DNA of 64,000 nt from Gnetum montanum (GCA_015680685.1 MNCI01005808.1:406197-470196); one strand, 5' to 3'; shown: positions 35,672-45,400, counted from the stretch's first letter. Notes: a model not told the origin generated them from the sequence alone. Program-made: numbers and translations.

Positions 35672-36442
35672 TTATATCAACATTAACATAAATTTTCACA
35701 TTAATAAAAGAAGCAAAAATTTCAATATTGGTTGAAGAAGTTATGAGTAATATAGAATCTCCCATAGAAAAATTCTAGAAGAATCATATTTGCTAGAGAA
35801 AAATTATAGAGAGAAAAATTAGATTTAGTGAAAAAATTAGATTCACTAGCGAAATATTAGATCTAATTAAAAAAATCAAATTTTCTCAAGAAACATCTTA
35901 TCCATTGAGGTTGAATGGTGGATTAATTTTATATAAGATGAACCCTCTAAACTTGAAAAATAATTTATGTACATTGTGTATTTTTAAAAAATATAAAAAA
36001 TGTACACTTTTCCAATTTTTAATCCATATACTTATTTTTATGAATAAATAATAAAGTATGATAGATATGAAATTGTCATATGTGCCATTTGGATCATGGC
36101 ATTGTAAAGATCATTTTTCATTTCAGCACGTTCTATGTGTTTAGGGGCAATAATATTATTTTATTATATATTAATATTATAGTAATTATTTTTATTATTT
36201 AATTTAGTAAACTTCAAATGTGATTATCTTTATTTCTCAATGTTTGATTGAGGTAAAATAAGTGTTGTTGGAATTATCTCTTTATGTACTTTTTATTGAT
36301 GAAATTAGTTGAATTTTTTAACATCTACATTTTTGTGGCTACATTAAGTCCCATTTCTCTTTAAATTAAGTTTATTTAATTATTTATGCAAGTAGTAAGA
36401 AATTTTGTTGTAAGGATCTAGTTCTTTATAGAAGAGAATGAC
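35672..36442. other. AT-rich unassigned DNA
   Basis: Contains short repeats such as AGAAAAATTAGATT...AAAAAATTAGATTCAC (35800-35880). No coding or element match. Confidence 0.4.
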
Positions 36443-36525
36443 AAAAAAAAAAAAAAAAAAAAGAAGAATCCCATGTAGTTGATCCCATTTTATTAAGATA
36501 GGACAAGGATAATGATAATGAGTTT
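36443..36525 (+). mobile_element. 3' tail of an RTE-type LINE
   Basis: A run of 20 A (36443-36462) precedes CCATGTAGTTGATCCCATTT, TATTAAGATAGGACAAGG and then (GATAAT)n. This resembles the conserved end of plant RTE LINEs, where the ORF ends HVADPI-WDKA followed by a short microsatellite tail. Here 'HVVDPILL' can be read. Only the tail remains. Confidence 0.55.
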
Positions 36526-37146
36526 AACTATTTAAGAATGAATATAAAGAAATATTAAATACTAGGGTGAGTTCATCTTATAAGAGAACTAATGAAACAT
36601 AAAATGTTCTTTGTCAACTGGAATGTTGAAGCAATAGCGTTAATACAAAAGAAAAAATTATTTATAACTATGCAATGCACAGTCATAGAAATTTTATGTT
36701 TTTAGTGTTGGAATTTTAGGTCCACGTGCAATTGTAGAAACAAGTTCATTGAGAAGTCATAATATTAGTGAATGAGAATAATAAACCATGAGGGTTAGAT
36801 ATTTGAATAATCCACCATTATAACTATATAAAGTCAAATAGAGAAGTACATGTTGATCTTTTGGTATGTCAAAACTTAAAGAAACATGGAGAACAAGGAT
36901 GCTTGTGTGGTTGTTGTGTTTGTAGGGCAAGAACTTGTATTTGGACAAAAGGAGAGTGCAAGGACATCTACAAAGTCTCAAGGAAGTATGTGGGAGTTCA
37001 AAATGCATGGACAAGGAATGAAGACCTCAAAACTCAACTCTAGTGTTTACAAGGAAGCCTTAGCATTAAAGGATTAATTGTAATGAATACATCTCCAAGA
37101 AATAGTAGATATGTCTCCTATCAAGCAAAGACATCTCCCTGATGAA

Positions 37147-37235
37147 GTAGACTTCTTGGCCAAGTTGAAGGATGCTCAAAAGAAAGAAGACATTGCTCTA
37201 ATGATGTAGACATCTTGGCCAAGTTGAAGGATGCT
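37147..37235. repeat. 30-bp direct repeat, two copies 59 bp apart
   Basis: GTAGAC(T/A)TCTTGGCCAAG plus TTGAAGGATGCT at 37147-37176 and 37206-37235, with one mismatch. Related AGACATCT words recur from 37100 to 37350. Confidence 0.85.
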
Positions 37236-37903
37236 TAGAAGAAGACATCTTTTAGAAACAGTAGATGTCTTCCCTATGAAGAATATATCTCTCTTGAATA
37301 GAAGTCTAATATAGAAAGATGTCTCTATCTTGAAGAAGACATCTCCAATGATTATTAGATAGTCATTATATGAATTCCAAGGTGATTTTGGAAACATCTA
37401 GGCTATAAGAAGAATTCATCCCCTTGGGAAAAGAGCAAGTGTTGAATGCAAGCAAGTTTCAACATCAAGAAATCATTGTGCAAATTATTCTATAATATTT
37501 GTGTGACTCATTATGCTATCTTTTGTACTATTGTAAGAGATCTGTTTTATTGTACCTCAAAGTGTAAGGACCTACAAATTTGTTGCATCCTTTCCTTGTA
37601 ATTTTTGTTTCTCTTTTGTTGCATTGCAGGGCTAATGCACTTCTTGCAAGAAGCCATTTTCCTTGAACTTGTTGGGATCTTGTAGGATTGAGTGTCAGTA
37701 TTGCGACAAAATACTCGGGAGCAGAGCTCAAGTTGTAAAGGTTGTGGAGATCTTGGAAACCACATTCTAAGCTTGTCTAGATCTCTCAAGGTTGAGTGGA
37801 TTGATTACAACAAATCACTCTGGAGAAAATCTTAGAACTTTTATAGGGTGTGGTGCCCTTCAAGCCACATTTTAGAACAACAAAGTCTAGAGGTGTGCTA
37901 GTA

Positions 37904-37969
37904 AACTACCCTCCGACTGTGGACTACCCAAGTTGGGGAACTACCCTCCGACTGTGGACTACCCAAGTT
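37904..37969. repeat. 31-bp perfect direct repeat
   Basis: Copies at 37904-37934 and 37939-37969 are separated by GGGG. Each reads AACTACCCTCCGACTGTGG followed by ACTACCCAAGTT. Unusually GC-rich for this region and undecayed at its CpG. Confidence 0.9.
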
Positions 37970-37974
37970 CAACA

Positions 37975-38453
37975 ATCCTTATTACACGTTATGGAAGTGA
38001 TTAAATAATAAGTACATACATGTATATAGAGTAAACAATTTATATGGAATGAAAACCATCATAGTAGATAACATAATTACCAAAGAGTATAAACCATAGG
38101 ATATTGTATCCAAGATTGATATAACCACTCAACATATCATCCTAGGATTTATCAAATGTGTTTGGCTATTATTAGTATACAACCTAAAAGTTCCAAATAT
38201 TTAAACTAATTGAGAATATCTATAACCACAAACTAACTCTTAGACAATGTGTGTTTTTCTGTATGTTAGAGATATCTCAATCAACCTTTTTTTCCCCCCA
38301 AAGCTATGTAGAGATACAAATACACAGTAACATACATGTATCTTTATTATTTTAACAACTTATTTATTTATTTGTGTAAATTGTATTATGATTATACATC
38401 ACTTTAATTAGGTATATTAAGATTGATAATGATAATAATTCCCACCACTTCCC
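37975..38453. other. AT-rich unassigned DNA
   Basis: No coding or repeat match recognised. Confidence 0.4.
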
Positions 38454-38526
38454 CTTAAAGTCAATGGGGGTATAACTTTTTAAAACATTCAACTAGCTTT
38501 ACTTAAAGTCAATGGGGGTATAACTT
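38454..38526. repeat. 25-bp perfect direct repeat
   Basis: CTTAAAGTCAATGGGGGTAT plus AACTT at 38454-38478 and 38502-38526, period 48. Confidence 0.9.
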
Positions 38527-38576
38527 AATCATTTTGTGGATTTTATACTTAGATACTTTTAACATTCAATAATATA

Positions 38577-38811
38577 TTTCATCATCATCATGCTAACCTT
38601 GTTCCAATAAAATGGGATTAGTTGCATGAGTTATTTTTCATCATTCATCTATATAAAAAGATAAATCTTTATTTTTTTGAAATTTTTTTAAACCATCTTC
38701 AATCATTTTTTTCCATGGATTTTTGGATCTTCCTTTTGATAGTTTTCTTAGAACAATGATGTAGGAACCTTTTTTTAATAGGTTCATTATTTTGGCTGAG
38801 AGGCCAACTCA
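38577..38811 (-). pseudogene. 3' part of an RTE-type LINE, C-terminal ORF end and tail
   Basis: On the minus strand: 'RSKNPWKKMIEDGLKKF' (about 38730-38680), the place of the conserved RTE C-terminal GRPKKTW--VV--DLK block, then CAACTAATCCCATTTTATTG GAACAAGG and a (ATG)n tail ending near 38577, the standard RTE 3' end. Upstream (toward 38811) the frame 'WPLSQNNEPIKKR' runs into the insertion boundary and continues in frame at 43400. Confidence 0.65.
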
Positions 38812-38912
38812 TCTCATAGGATAGGGAGGAGGGGGAAGTGGATTTGTCGCTCTCCAAGTAATTCCCTCCACATCATGTGCCATGTAAGATCCCATGAAAT
38901 GGGAAAAAACAT

Positions 38913-39000
38913 GAATCAAAGAGCCACACCTTTTCGTATTCTCGTTGTGCAGAATGTGAACCAAAGAGCCATAGCTTTTTGTATTCCCACTGCACACATA
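38913..39000. repeat. 45-bp imperfect tandem repeat
   Basis: GAATCAAAGAGCCACACCTT (38913) and GAACCAAAGAGCCATAGCTT (38958) start two units that both continue with TTCGTATTC/TTTGTATTC. Confidence 0.8.
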
Positions 39001-39024
39001 AAAAGGCCAAACACAACCAAATAT

Positions 39025-39067
39025 AGAATGGGAATGGGAATGTGAATGAGAATTCCATTTCCATTCT
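39025..39067. repeat. short inverted repeat
   Basis: AGAATGGGAATGGGAAT on the left pairs with ATTCCATTTCCATTCT on the right (39052-39067), giving an imperfect 16-bp stem with a loop of about 10 bases. Confidence 0.7.
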
Positions 39068-39120
39068 ATCTCTGTCTTCGTCTGCAACTACTACTATAGG
39101 CTGCCTAGCCCAACCAAACC

Positions 39121-39862
39121 AGCTTCAATGACGCTCGCTTTGGAGCTTCGCTGGAGCATTGGAAAGGCACCTACGATGGTGGCCCATGCTTCAACTACAA
39201 TAACAAGCTCATCGACATGTGCTTCTTCAACCAAGGTAGTAATAAGGCAGTAGGCCAGTCCACCCTTGCTACATCCTCGCTCAACACTGAGGGCCATGAC
39301 ATGTACATGTCATCAACAATCACTGGCAACATCATGGTCGATGTTAGCATTCTCAGCTATGCCAATGATACTACCTGCGGCATGGCCTAGCTTACACGGA
39401 TCGCCATCTACAAGGTCTGGTGGGACTGTGGTTACTTTAGCTTTGACATCCTTGTGGCCATGGATGCCACTCTGTCTGATGGCATTGACTTGCTTTTGCT
39501 CTCACTTGGTGACAACCCGTAGCAGTACTACACTAACAACATCACCATTAGCACCTTCACTGCTACAATCCACTACCACATCTTTGTTGCTTTCTCGATT
39601 GGAAACTCCAAATACAACGTTGACATTGCCTCAAATCTCATGCCCTGAATCATGACCATCATTGCTAGCATCCTTGACTATGACTTCCCAGCCATCACGG
39701 TGCTCACCAATGGTAGTGAGTATGTTGAAACCTCACTCTACTCTAGGGAACTGCTACTGGAAGATCCAAATCTTACACTCATCTATGCTGGAAACACTAG
39801 CCTTGATGGTGATGGAAATGTGAACTTCTACACCTGTGGTAGCTTGGACCCTAGAGGTAGAG
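39121..39862 (+). pseudogene. subtilase (peptidase S8) fragment, segment 1
   Basis: One plus-strand frame of about 247 codons reads as the middle of a plant subtilisin-like protease. Landmarks: 'SFNDARFGASLEHWKGTYDG' (39121), 'NNKLIDMCFFNQG', 'GHDMYMSSTITGN' (catalytic-His box, usual GHGTHTASTAAGN; the His itself is kept), 'IAIYKVWWDCGYFSFDIL', 'AMDATLSDGIDLLLLSLGDN', 'MTIIASILDYDFPAITVL' and 'FYTCGSLDPR'. Three nonsense codons lie in this frame: TAG 39388-39390, TAG 39520-39522 and TGA 39646-39648 (a TGG Trp changed to TGA). There is no frameshift. The N-terminal Asp box and the C-terminal GTSMSCPH Ser box are absent. Base composition is clearly richer in G+C than its neighbours. No intron is seen. 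Family assignment is firm; the host gene copied is unknown. Confidence 0.85.
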
Positions 39863-40859
39863 GAGGTGTGAATCATAATACAATTTTTGTTATAGCAGCT
39901 AAAAGATCCCTTCATTTAGGTCTTTTTTTGATAAAATTTATATATAAATTACGCCAATATGTTTCTTGAGTAGCTTTGTTTGAATGTATGTTTTAAGCAT
40001 AAAATTTTGTAGGCAGGGGTAGAATGAGGGGTAGAGCCAGAGACATTTGAGGAAGGATAATAATAGCTACAGTTGAAGCTATAGCCTGAATGGAAGGGTC
40101 TTCTAAATTTTCTATGGCAAAAATAGCCTTTAGTTATTGGAATCTCTTTCTAGAAACAAACTTTCTGCTAGTATTTTTATGTGTGTTTTTGTTAATTTTT
40201 TATAATGAATTGTAATGTGTCGAACATTACATTTTGATGATTTTGTGCAAATTTCATAGTTTCACTTCAAGCTGAGCTCTTCTGTCATCAATACTTAGCA
40301 TTCTTTCCTATACATTTACATTCCCAATGCAAAAACATTCCAAAGTTTGGTTCTGTTCTTTTTTCAATGCTTTTTAGAGTGGCAGGAAATTATGAAATTG
40401 TAATTTTCTACTACTATCTTGAGTAATCTTCTTTTGCTATATCCTTTTTCAATGTAAAGGAACATTTGTAAGTTCATGTTCTCTTTATCTCTTTGTATAT
40501 TTTGTATAGGTTTTATCATTTCTATGGCTGTGCTTTGAAACTCAGTAGTTACCATGGAGTAGATGCATTTAGTTGTTATGATTGTGATTGCTTTTTTGTT
40601 TGCAATATGCATTTAATAAAATGCAAAAGCATTAGCATTTTTGCTAGCACATGAAAATTATTAGCCAATTTGAGATGTCAGCCTGACTTTGGTCATAATT
40701 TTAACAATTTTTCCTGCTTATTGGAAGGACTTAAAGAGTTCAAATTTGATAATTTATTCTTACCTTCTCGCATGTAGTGAGGCCTGTTCTTTATATACAC
40801 ATTCTTTGATTGATGGAATCTAATGGATGATATGGTTGTTAACCTGGTAAATTTTAAAA
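39863..40859. other. AT-rich DNA between subtilase segments
   Basis: About 1 kb without coding match. It could be an intron-like, 3'-UTR-like or inserted stretch. No target duplication is evident; instead a diverged coding overlap flanks it. Confidence 0.4.
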
Positions 40860-40989
40860 ATGAAAACTTCTGTACCTTTGGTAGCTTAGACCCCCAGAAG
40901 ATCTCTAGCAAGATCATGCTATGATGATCCTAGCCAATGTCGAGGAAAATGGTGATGAGCTCTCCACTGATGCACATGTCTTGCCATAA
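40860..40989 (+). pseudogene. subtilase fragment, segment 2
   Basis: Reads 'NFCTFGSLDPQKISSKIML', then after a shift and an apparent deletion of about 20 codons, 'ILANVEENGDELSTDAHVLP' ending at TAA. These match the protease-associated domain of plant subtilases (usual FCTPGSLDP-KVKGKIVVCDRG ... GMILAN---GEEL-ADAHLLPA). Its first dozen codons repeat the last dozen of segment 1 with different substitutions ('FYTCGSLDP' versus 'FCTFGSLDP'), so the two segments overlap in the parent protein. Confidence 0.75.
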
Positions 40990-41610
40990 TCATAAATAAC
41001 CAATTATTTATAAATATCCCCTAGCCAAAGAGTCACTGCAAGGGAGCCAATGATTATATTTATCTCAGTTATTTATAATCTCGGTTATATATAATGATAT
41101 ATTTATAATCATAAACATAAATGATTATATATAATTATTATAAACACTTCATCATAAATAAAGTCAGTTATTTATAATCATTTCATTATATATATCTTAT
41201 GGATAATGCTAACCGAGATATAATCATTATGGGTTAGCATTATGAATGAATAAATAATATCTCTAACATTATGGATTATGAGTAATATTTCATCATATCT
41301 TGGCTTTATTTATTATGAAATGTTTACCATTCGAATGAATCTTATAATCCATAATATCTCAAATTATAATTATGTATTATTTCTCTAGTTATAATAATCT
41401 CATAACATTTATTGGATTCCACAATAATTATAATATAATAATTATGAATGAGGCGTTAGCATCATTCATATCTTGTCCATTGTAATAATAATGTCAATAT
41501 ACAAAAGCTTGTGATATAATAATAACATTATTTATGCATTTGTAATGTGATCTTTTTTATATCTCCATGAATGAATATTCATTACAAATATATGTTACAG
41601 TGCCAATTTA
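40990..41610. other. very AT-rich region with inverted repeats
   Basis: Dense TTATAATCAT/ATGATTATA words on both strands. A perfect 12-bp inverted repeat (ATAATGCTAACC at 41203-41214 and GGTTAGCATTAT at 41232-41243) is the clearest. AGCCAAAGAGTCACTGCAAGG near 41024 repeats part of the 114-bp unit downstream. Confidence 0.5.
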
Positions 41611-41615
41611 GTCTG

Positions 41616-41870
41616 ATCTCTTTGTATTCCCTCACACGCATGCACCACATGCATGGGAGCTAATGAATCAATGTAGGGGAGTCGAATCTCTACTTGATTA
41701 ATGTCTCCTAACCCCTGAGCTTCTCATTCGTCTTTTTATATTCCTTCACATGCATGCACCACATGCAAGGGGGCCAAAGAGTCACTGCAGGGGAGTTGAA
41801 TCTCTATTCAATTGATGCCCACTAATCCTTGGGCTCCTCATTCATCTCTTCGTATTTCCTCATGTGTAGG
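41616..41870. repeat. 114-bp tandem repeat, 2.2 copies
   Basis: Units start at 41616, 41730 and 41844 (truncated). Each has (T/C)TTTTTATATTCC-like starts, GCATGCACCACATGCA (itself a near-palindrome), GCAGGGGAGTTGAATCTCTA and a CTCCTCATTC end. Confidence 0.85.
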
Positions 41871-41883
41871 GCCCGACGTGGGT

Positions 41884-42000
41884 AATAATGAATATTTATT
41901 AATATAAATGGTTGGTAATATTGAATATTTATTATTATTATAAATGGTGATGGTTACGATTACAGTAATAATGAATATTTATTATTATTATAAATGGTAA
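41884..42000. repeat. three interspersed copies of a 33-bp AT repeat
   Basis: AATGAATATTTATTA-type words followed by ATAAATGGT occur at about 41888, 41930 and 41970, separated by GGTTAC/GATTACAG words. Confidence 0.75.
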
Positions 42001-42273
42001 CGATTATGGTTACAGTGATGGTTACAATCATGGCAACAGGTAAGGTGATGATGGTTACTGTGTGATGCAATATTTAAAAATATTGAACTTAGGCATCATG
42101 TTACAAGATTCAGAGATGCAATATTGGAATTCATGCATTTTTAGAAACATGGATCCTGCTGTTATTAGTCGCAATAGAGAAGGTGAAGAACACTCTCTTC
42201 AAGATCAGCAATAACAGCCATCTACTGCAACAAGTAGTGCAACAACTATCTACTGCAACAAGTAATGCAATCT
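42001..42273. other. spacer before the helicase fragment
   Basis: Holds a short direct repeat, ATCTACTGCAACAAGTA(G/A)T (about 42219 and 42248). No clear domain. Confidence 0.45.
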
Positions 42274-42715
42274 CTGCTTATATGTGAAGGTGCAAGGGTA
42301 ATGCTTACAATTAACCTTTGGCCTAAAGTAGAATTGGTAAATGGTGCACTTGGCATGATTCACAATATTATGTATCCTTAAGGTAAATAGCCACCTGCAT
42401 TACCATTATACGTTATTGTTGATTTTGACTCCTACATTGGATGTGCCTTTGATAATGGTAATCCCCATCATGTGCCAGTTGTACCTATGGTCAGAGGAGC
42501 ATCTCGTCAGTCACCATTACGATTGCCATGGGCCATGACTATTCATAAATCTCAAGGAATGACACTAGATAAGGCTACTATTAACATTTGTTGCATTATC
42601 TGGAGTCAAGACCATTGATTCTTTAAAGATTCATCCTCCTTTTCATGTGGAAAGATACAAAAAAATTTCAGATGCTAAACATCTCCAAAGTAGAATTGCA
42701 CAAGAAGTTCATTTT
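42274..42715 (+). pseudogene. C-terminal fragment of a Pif1-like DNA helicase
   Basis: The plus-strand reading begins 'LLICEGARVMLTINLWPKVE' and 'LVNGALGMIHNIMYP', then 'GNPHHVPVVPMVRG', 'SPLRLPWAMTIHKSQGMTLD' (about 42510-42570) and, after a short deletion and frame change, 'FVALSGVKTIDSLKIHPPF' and 'HVERYKKISDAKHLQ' (about 42590-42680). These are the C-terminal motifs of Pif1-family superfamily-1 helicases (NLW---GLVNGA-G, TIHKSQG, ALSRV). The Walker A part and everything N-terminal are missing; two stops lie in 42370-42390. The wording is closer to stand-alone Pif1-like proteins than to the usual plant Helitron helicase, as far as memory allows. Confidence 0.8.
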
Positions 42716-42976
42716 TCTTAGTTGGAGAATTAGGCATATTGAGATCACACTTATCATTGTATTTTGCCTTTTGCTCAATCTTGTTATACAGCTCTGTAAT
42801 GTTTATTTCAATAATTGTGCAATGTATTCCTTCATCAATATATACAAAATATATAAACTTTTATTTTATCCAATTTATGTTTACTAGTATATATTATTTG
42901 GAATACAAATAGTGATGATAACTTTAAAAATAAAAAAAATAATTAAATTCTACTCATAGGCCATGAAACCACTCCA
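42716..42976. other. AT-rich spacer
   Basis: Between the helicase fragment and the foldback. Nothing recognised. Confidence 0.4.
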
Positions 42977-43399
42977 CTAGCTTATATATATATATATATT
43001 AGTTGAGATGATTTTAAAAAATGATGTTAAGGAAGCCCGACTACTGGACAAGGTAACAAGATAACTAAAAATAGAATCACTCATCCCTTCTCTATTTATC
43101 TACCACTTACCCAATTTAGTTTTACCCTCTCAGTCAAGTTTGCTCTTTCTTTGTTTCTTCATGGCTTTTTTGAGCATTATTTATGCAAGAGATTTATTTC
43201 TCAAAAATGCTATGAACAAACAAAGAAAGAGAAAACTTAATCAAGAGGGTAAAACTAAATTGGGTAAGTGGTAGAGAAAAAGAGGAGGGATGAGTTATTC
43301 CGTTTTTAGTTATCTTGTTACCTCGTCCAGTGGTTGGGCTTCCCTAACATTATTTTTTTAAAAATCATCTCGGCCAATATATATATATATATAAGCTAG
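42977..43399. repeat. 423-bp foldback (near-perfect inverted repeat, MITE-like)
   Basis: Both ends are CTAGCTTATATATATATATA / its complement. Arms of about 199 bp pair with few mismatches over their full length (e.g. AACAAGATAACTAAAAA and CCACTTACCCAATTTAGTTT on the left with their complements at about 43319-43303 and 43273-43254), around a loop of about 25 bases near 43176-43200. No ORF. No clear TA or other target duplication beyond the palindromic CTAG. A transcript would fold into a long double-stranded RNA. Confidence 0.9.
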
Positions 43400-45400
43400 T
43401 TTTATCTTCTTTGGACATACCTAAACCTTTTAAGAAATCATTCTTGTAAGTTATCTAAAATTGAAGTCACTCCAATTCTTTCTTTAATATTTGTATTATG
43501 AAATTTACCTCTTCTAGTAATATTCAACATCATATAAGATAGAAAGTTTGATTACTATCTTGTAAAACTTTCCTTTTAGTATTATTGGAATTCTTTTTAT
43601 CACATAGAAGATCACTAGTCTATCTTCATTTTGATCATTCCATTTCAATTCTACTTCTTATATCTTTATTTATTTTACCATTTAATTAGAGCATTAATCC
43701 TAGGTAGTTAAACCATATTTAGTGATTAACTTTTTGATCTTGAATCATCACTTCTATTTCACCAATACTTATGCTACTATTGAAATTGCATTCTATAGAT
43801 TTTGTCTTACATCTACTAGTTTTTAAGCTTTTAAATTCTAGATCATGATTTTAGAAGTAATATTTTCTTCAATTTTTGGGCATTTCTCCATTCTTAAAAT
43901 TTTTTTAGAACAAATTTTCCAACCATGAAACTCTTGTATCTCCTAATGTTTTTCAAGCTTATATAGGTATGTTATATAGTATAGTAGATTTTTCATCTTT
44001 CATATTTGATAATGTTATCTTCACCTCAAGGAATCAAAAATCATTAACCAAATAAAAAATTGGTTCTAGGATATCTTTTCTTGGAAATTATTCATTTAAT
44101 AATTCTAAAAAATGACTTTCTTATATAACCAAAATTTCATTGTCTATTACCCAAATTGTTTCAATTATCTCCTTGATGCATTTAACATGATTAATATCCT
44201 TACATTTATTGCTTCTAATTTTTGTCAATTTCTAAATATATTTGTCTCCTTCCTTTTTCCTAATTTCTCATAGAAGTTACCTAAGGTCTTATGTTTAGCT
44301 TTGGTTGCTATTGTGTTTTCTTCCTTTTTGTCATTTTGTACATTAGCCTATTTTCATGGTTTTCACTTTGTTGTCATTTCTTAAAGCCTTCCTTCTTGTT
44401 TTGGATTGTATGTTAAAATTCATTACTCCACTATCATATCTTATTTAGGATTTTTTATCTTTTTTTTTCCAACCAAAATGCTCTTTTAAATTTTCTAAAT
44501 GAAACTTTCTATTTGAGCTTAAATGAAATTTGCAGGGTAATCCTAATTCCAAGTGCCTTCTTGAAATAATTGTTCTTTGAATAAGGCGATGTTTTTTCCC
44601 TTCAAATTTCATCATTTTATGTATTTAATACCTTTTCTCTTGCTACATTTAAAGCTTTGTATAGCTAAATCTATGTTCATTAGTCAATGTTAAGTTGTAA
44701 GGCTCTCTCCAAGTATGATCTTGTTGTTTTGGCATATGGATTAGTCTCTTTTACATAGTAAGAAATAATCAATTTGTGTTTTAGTTATACAATTATTATA
44801 TAAAATTACATATTTGGCCCTCTTTTAGAAATAATTAATTACAATTACATTATTACAAGCACTTGCAATTTGTAGAAGTGAATCTTCTCTATCATTGTAC
44901 TCTAGAAATTTATATACTTTATGAATCTTGTCATATCTCATTTTCATAAATTCAACATGATCATTAAGATCCCCTCCAATGAATATGCTTTCTTATTTGG
45001 GAATTCCTTGAAGCATCAAATCCTCTAAATGCAAAAAATATTACTTGATGAAGTTTTCTAAGCTAATTTGTGAAGCATATCTACTTATAATTTTGATGAT
45101 CTCATTTCCAAATACAAGTTTTATTCCCATAATTCGATCACCATGGTGGCATACCTATAACACTTTATCTTTGATAGATTAAATGATGATGATGGACACT
45201 GTATTTTAGTTATTTTATTTTCTTGAGTAGAAAAGTTTGAAATTCTTACTCAATTCTTCAACCTTCTTCCCTTTTTTATCCTTTTTCTTAGAGTAGGCAT
45301 TATTGATTTTTCATCTTTTCATGGAGTCAATAATTTCAAAGGTCTTTTTAGTAAAAATGCTAATATTTGAATTTACCATTTGAAATATTTTATCTTGGAC
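43400..45400 (-). pseudogene. RTE-type LINE, endonuclease and RT part
   Basis: Minus-strand reading from about 45400 downward, in many pieces. N-terminal 'FEIIDSMKR' (about 45340); endonuclease site 'ESIFIGGDLNDHVEFMK' (44985-44950), where GGDFNGH is usual; 'TKTQIDYFLLCKRD' (44790-44750), 'GESLTT' nearby; then the RT C-terminal region 'FNYLGLML' with 'MEWSK' (43720-43640), 'SDLLCDKKNSNNTKRKVLQD' (43625-43565), 'TRRGKFHNTNIKERIGVTSI' (43510-43450), and 'GLGMSKEDK' running to the insertion boundary at 43400. The FADD catalytic box is not found and the middle of RT appears lost. The ORF end and tail are at 38811-38577. Confidence 0.75.

Larger units (their letters stand above)
36706..37974. mobile_element. 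possible solo LTR (TGTTGG...CAACA ends)
   Basis: The block starts TGTTGGAATTTTAGG and ends CCCAAGTTCAACA, giving the 5-bp inverted ends TGTTG/CAACA common in Ty1/copia LTRs. It contains repeats (37147-37235; 37904-37969) and TTTTGTACTATTGTAAGAG near 37520. No primer site, gag or pol adjoins it, and flanking pentamers (TTTAG, ATCCT) do not match, so the boundaries are uncertain. Confidence 0.35.
38812..43399 (+). mobile_element. Helitron-like composite insertion (4.6 kb)
   Basis: The insertion splits a LINE ORF. Its ends read A|TCTCATAGG on the left and CTAG|T on the right, the Helitron convention (5'-TC ... CTRR-3', inserted between A and T, no target duplication). Deleting exactly this interval rejoins the LINE reading frame on the minus strand (GAT AAA A|TG AGT TGG). 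Inside, all on the plus strand, are two subtilase fragments and the C-terminus of a Pif1-like helicase near the 3' end, where Helitrons carry their helicase. Against a Helitron: no Rep domain is visible, the helicase type differs from the usual plant Helitron one, and the 3' end is a 423-bp foldback instead of a short hairpin. It could instead be several independent insertions. Confidence 0.45.

Noticed and set aside
39266-39655. 129-codon open reading rich in Ser/Thr/Leu
   Set aside because: Shadow frame of the subtilase fragment; the true frame is offset and carries the protease motifs.
42983-43393. (TA)n runs as promoter TATA boxes
   Set aside because: They are the symmetrical ends of the foldback and no gene follows them.
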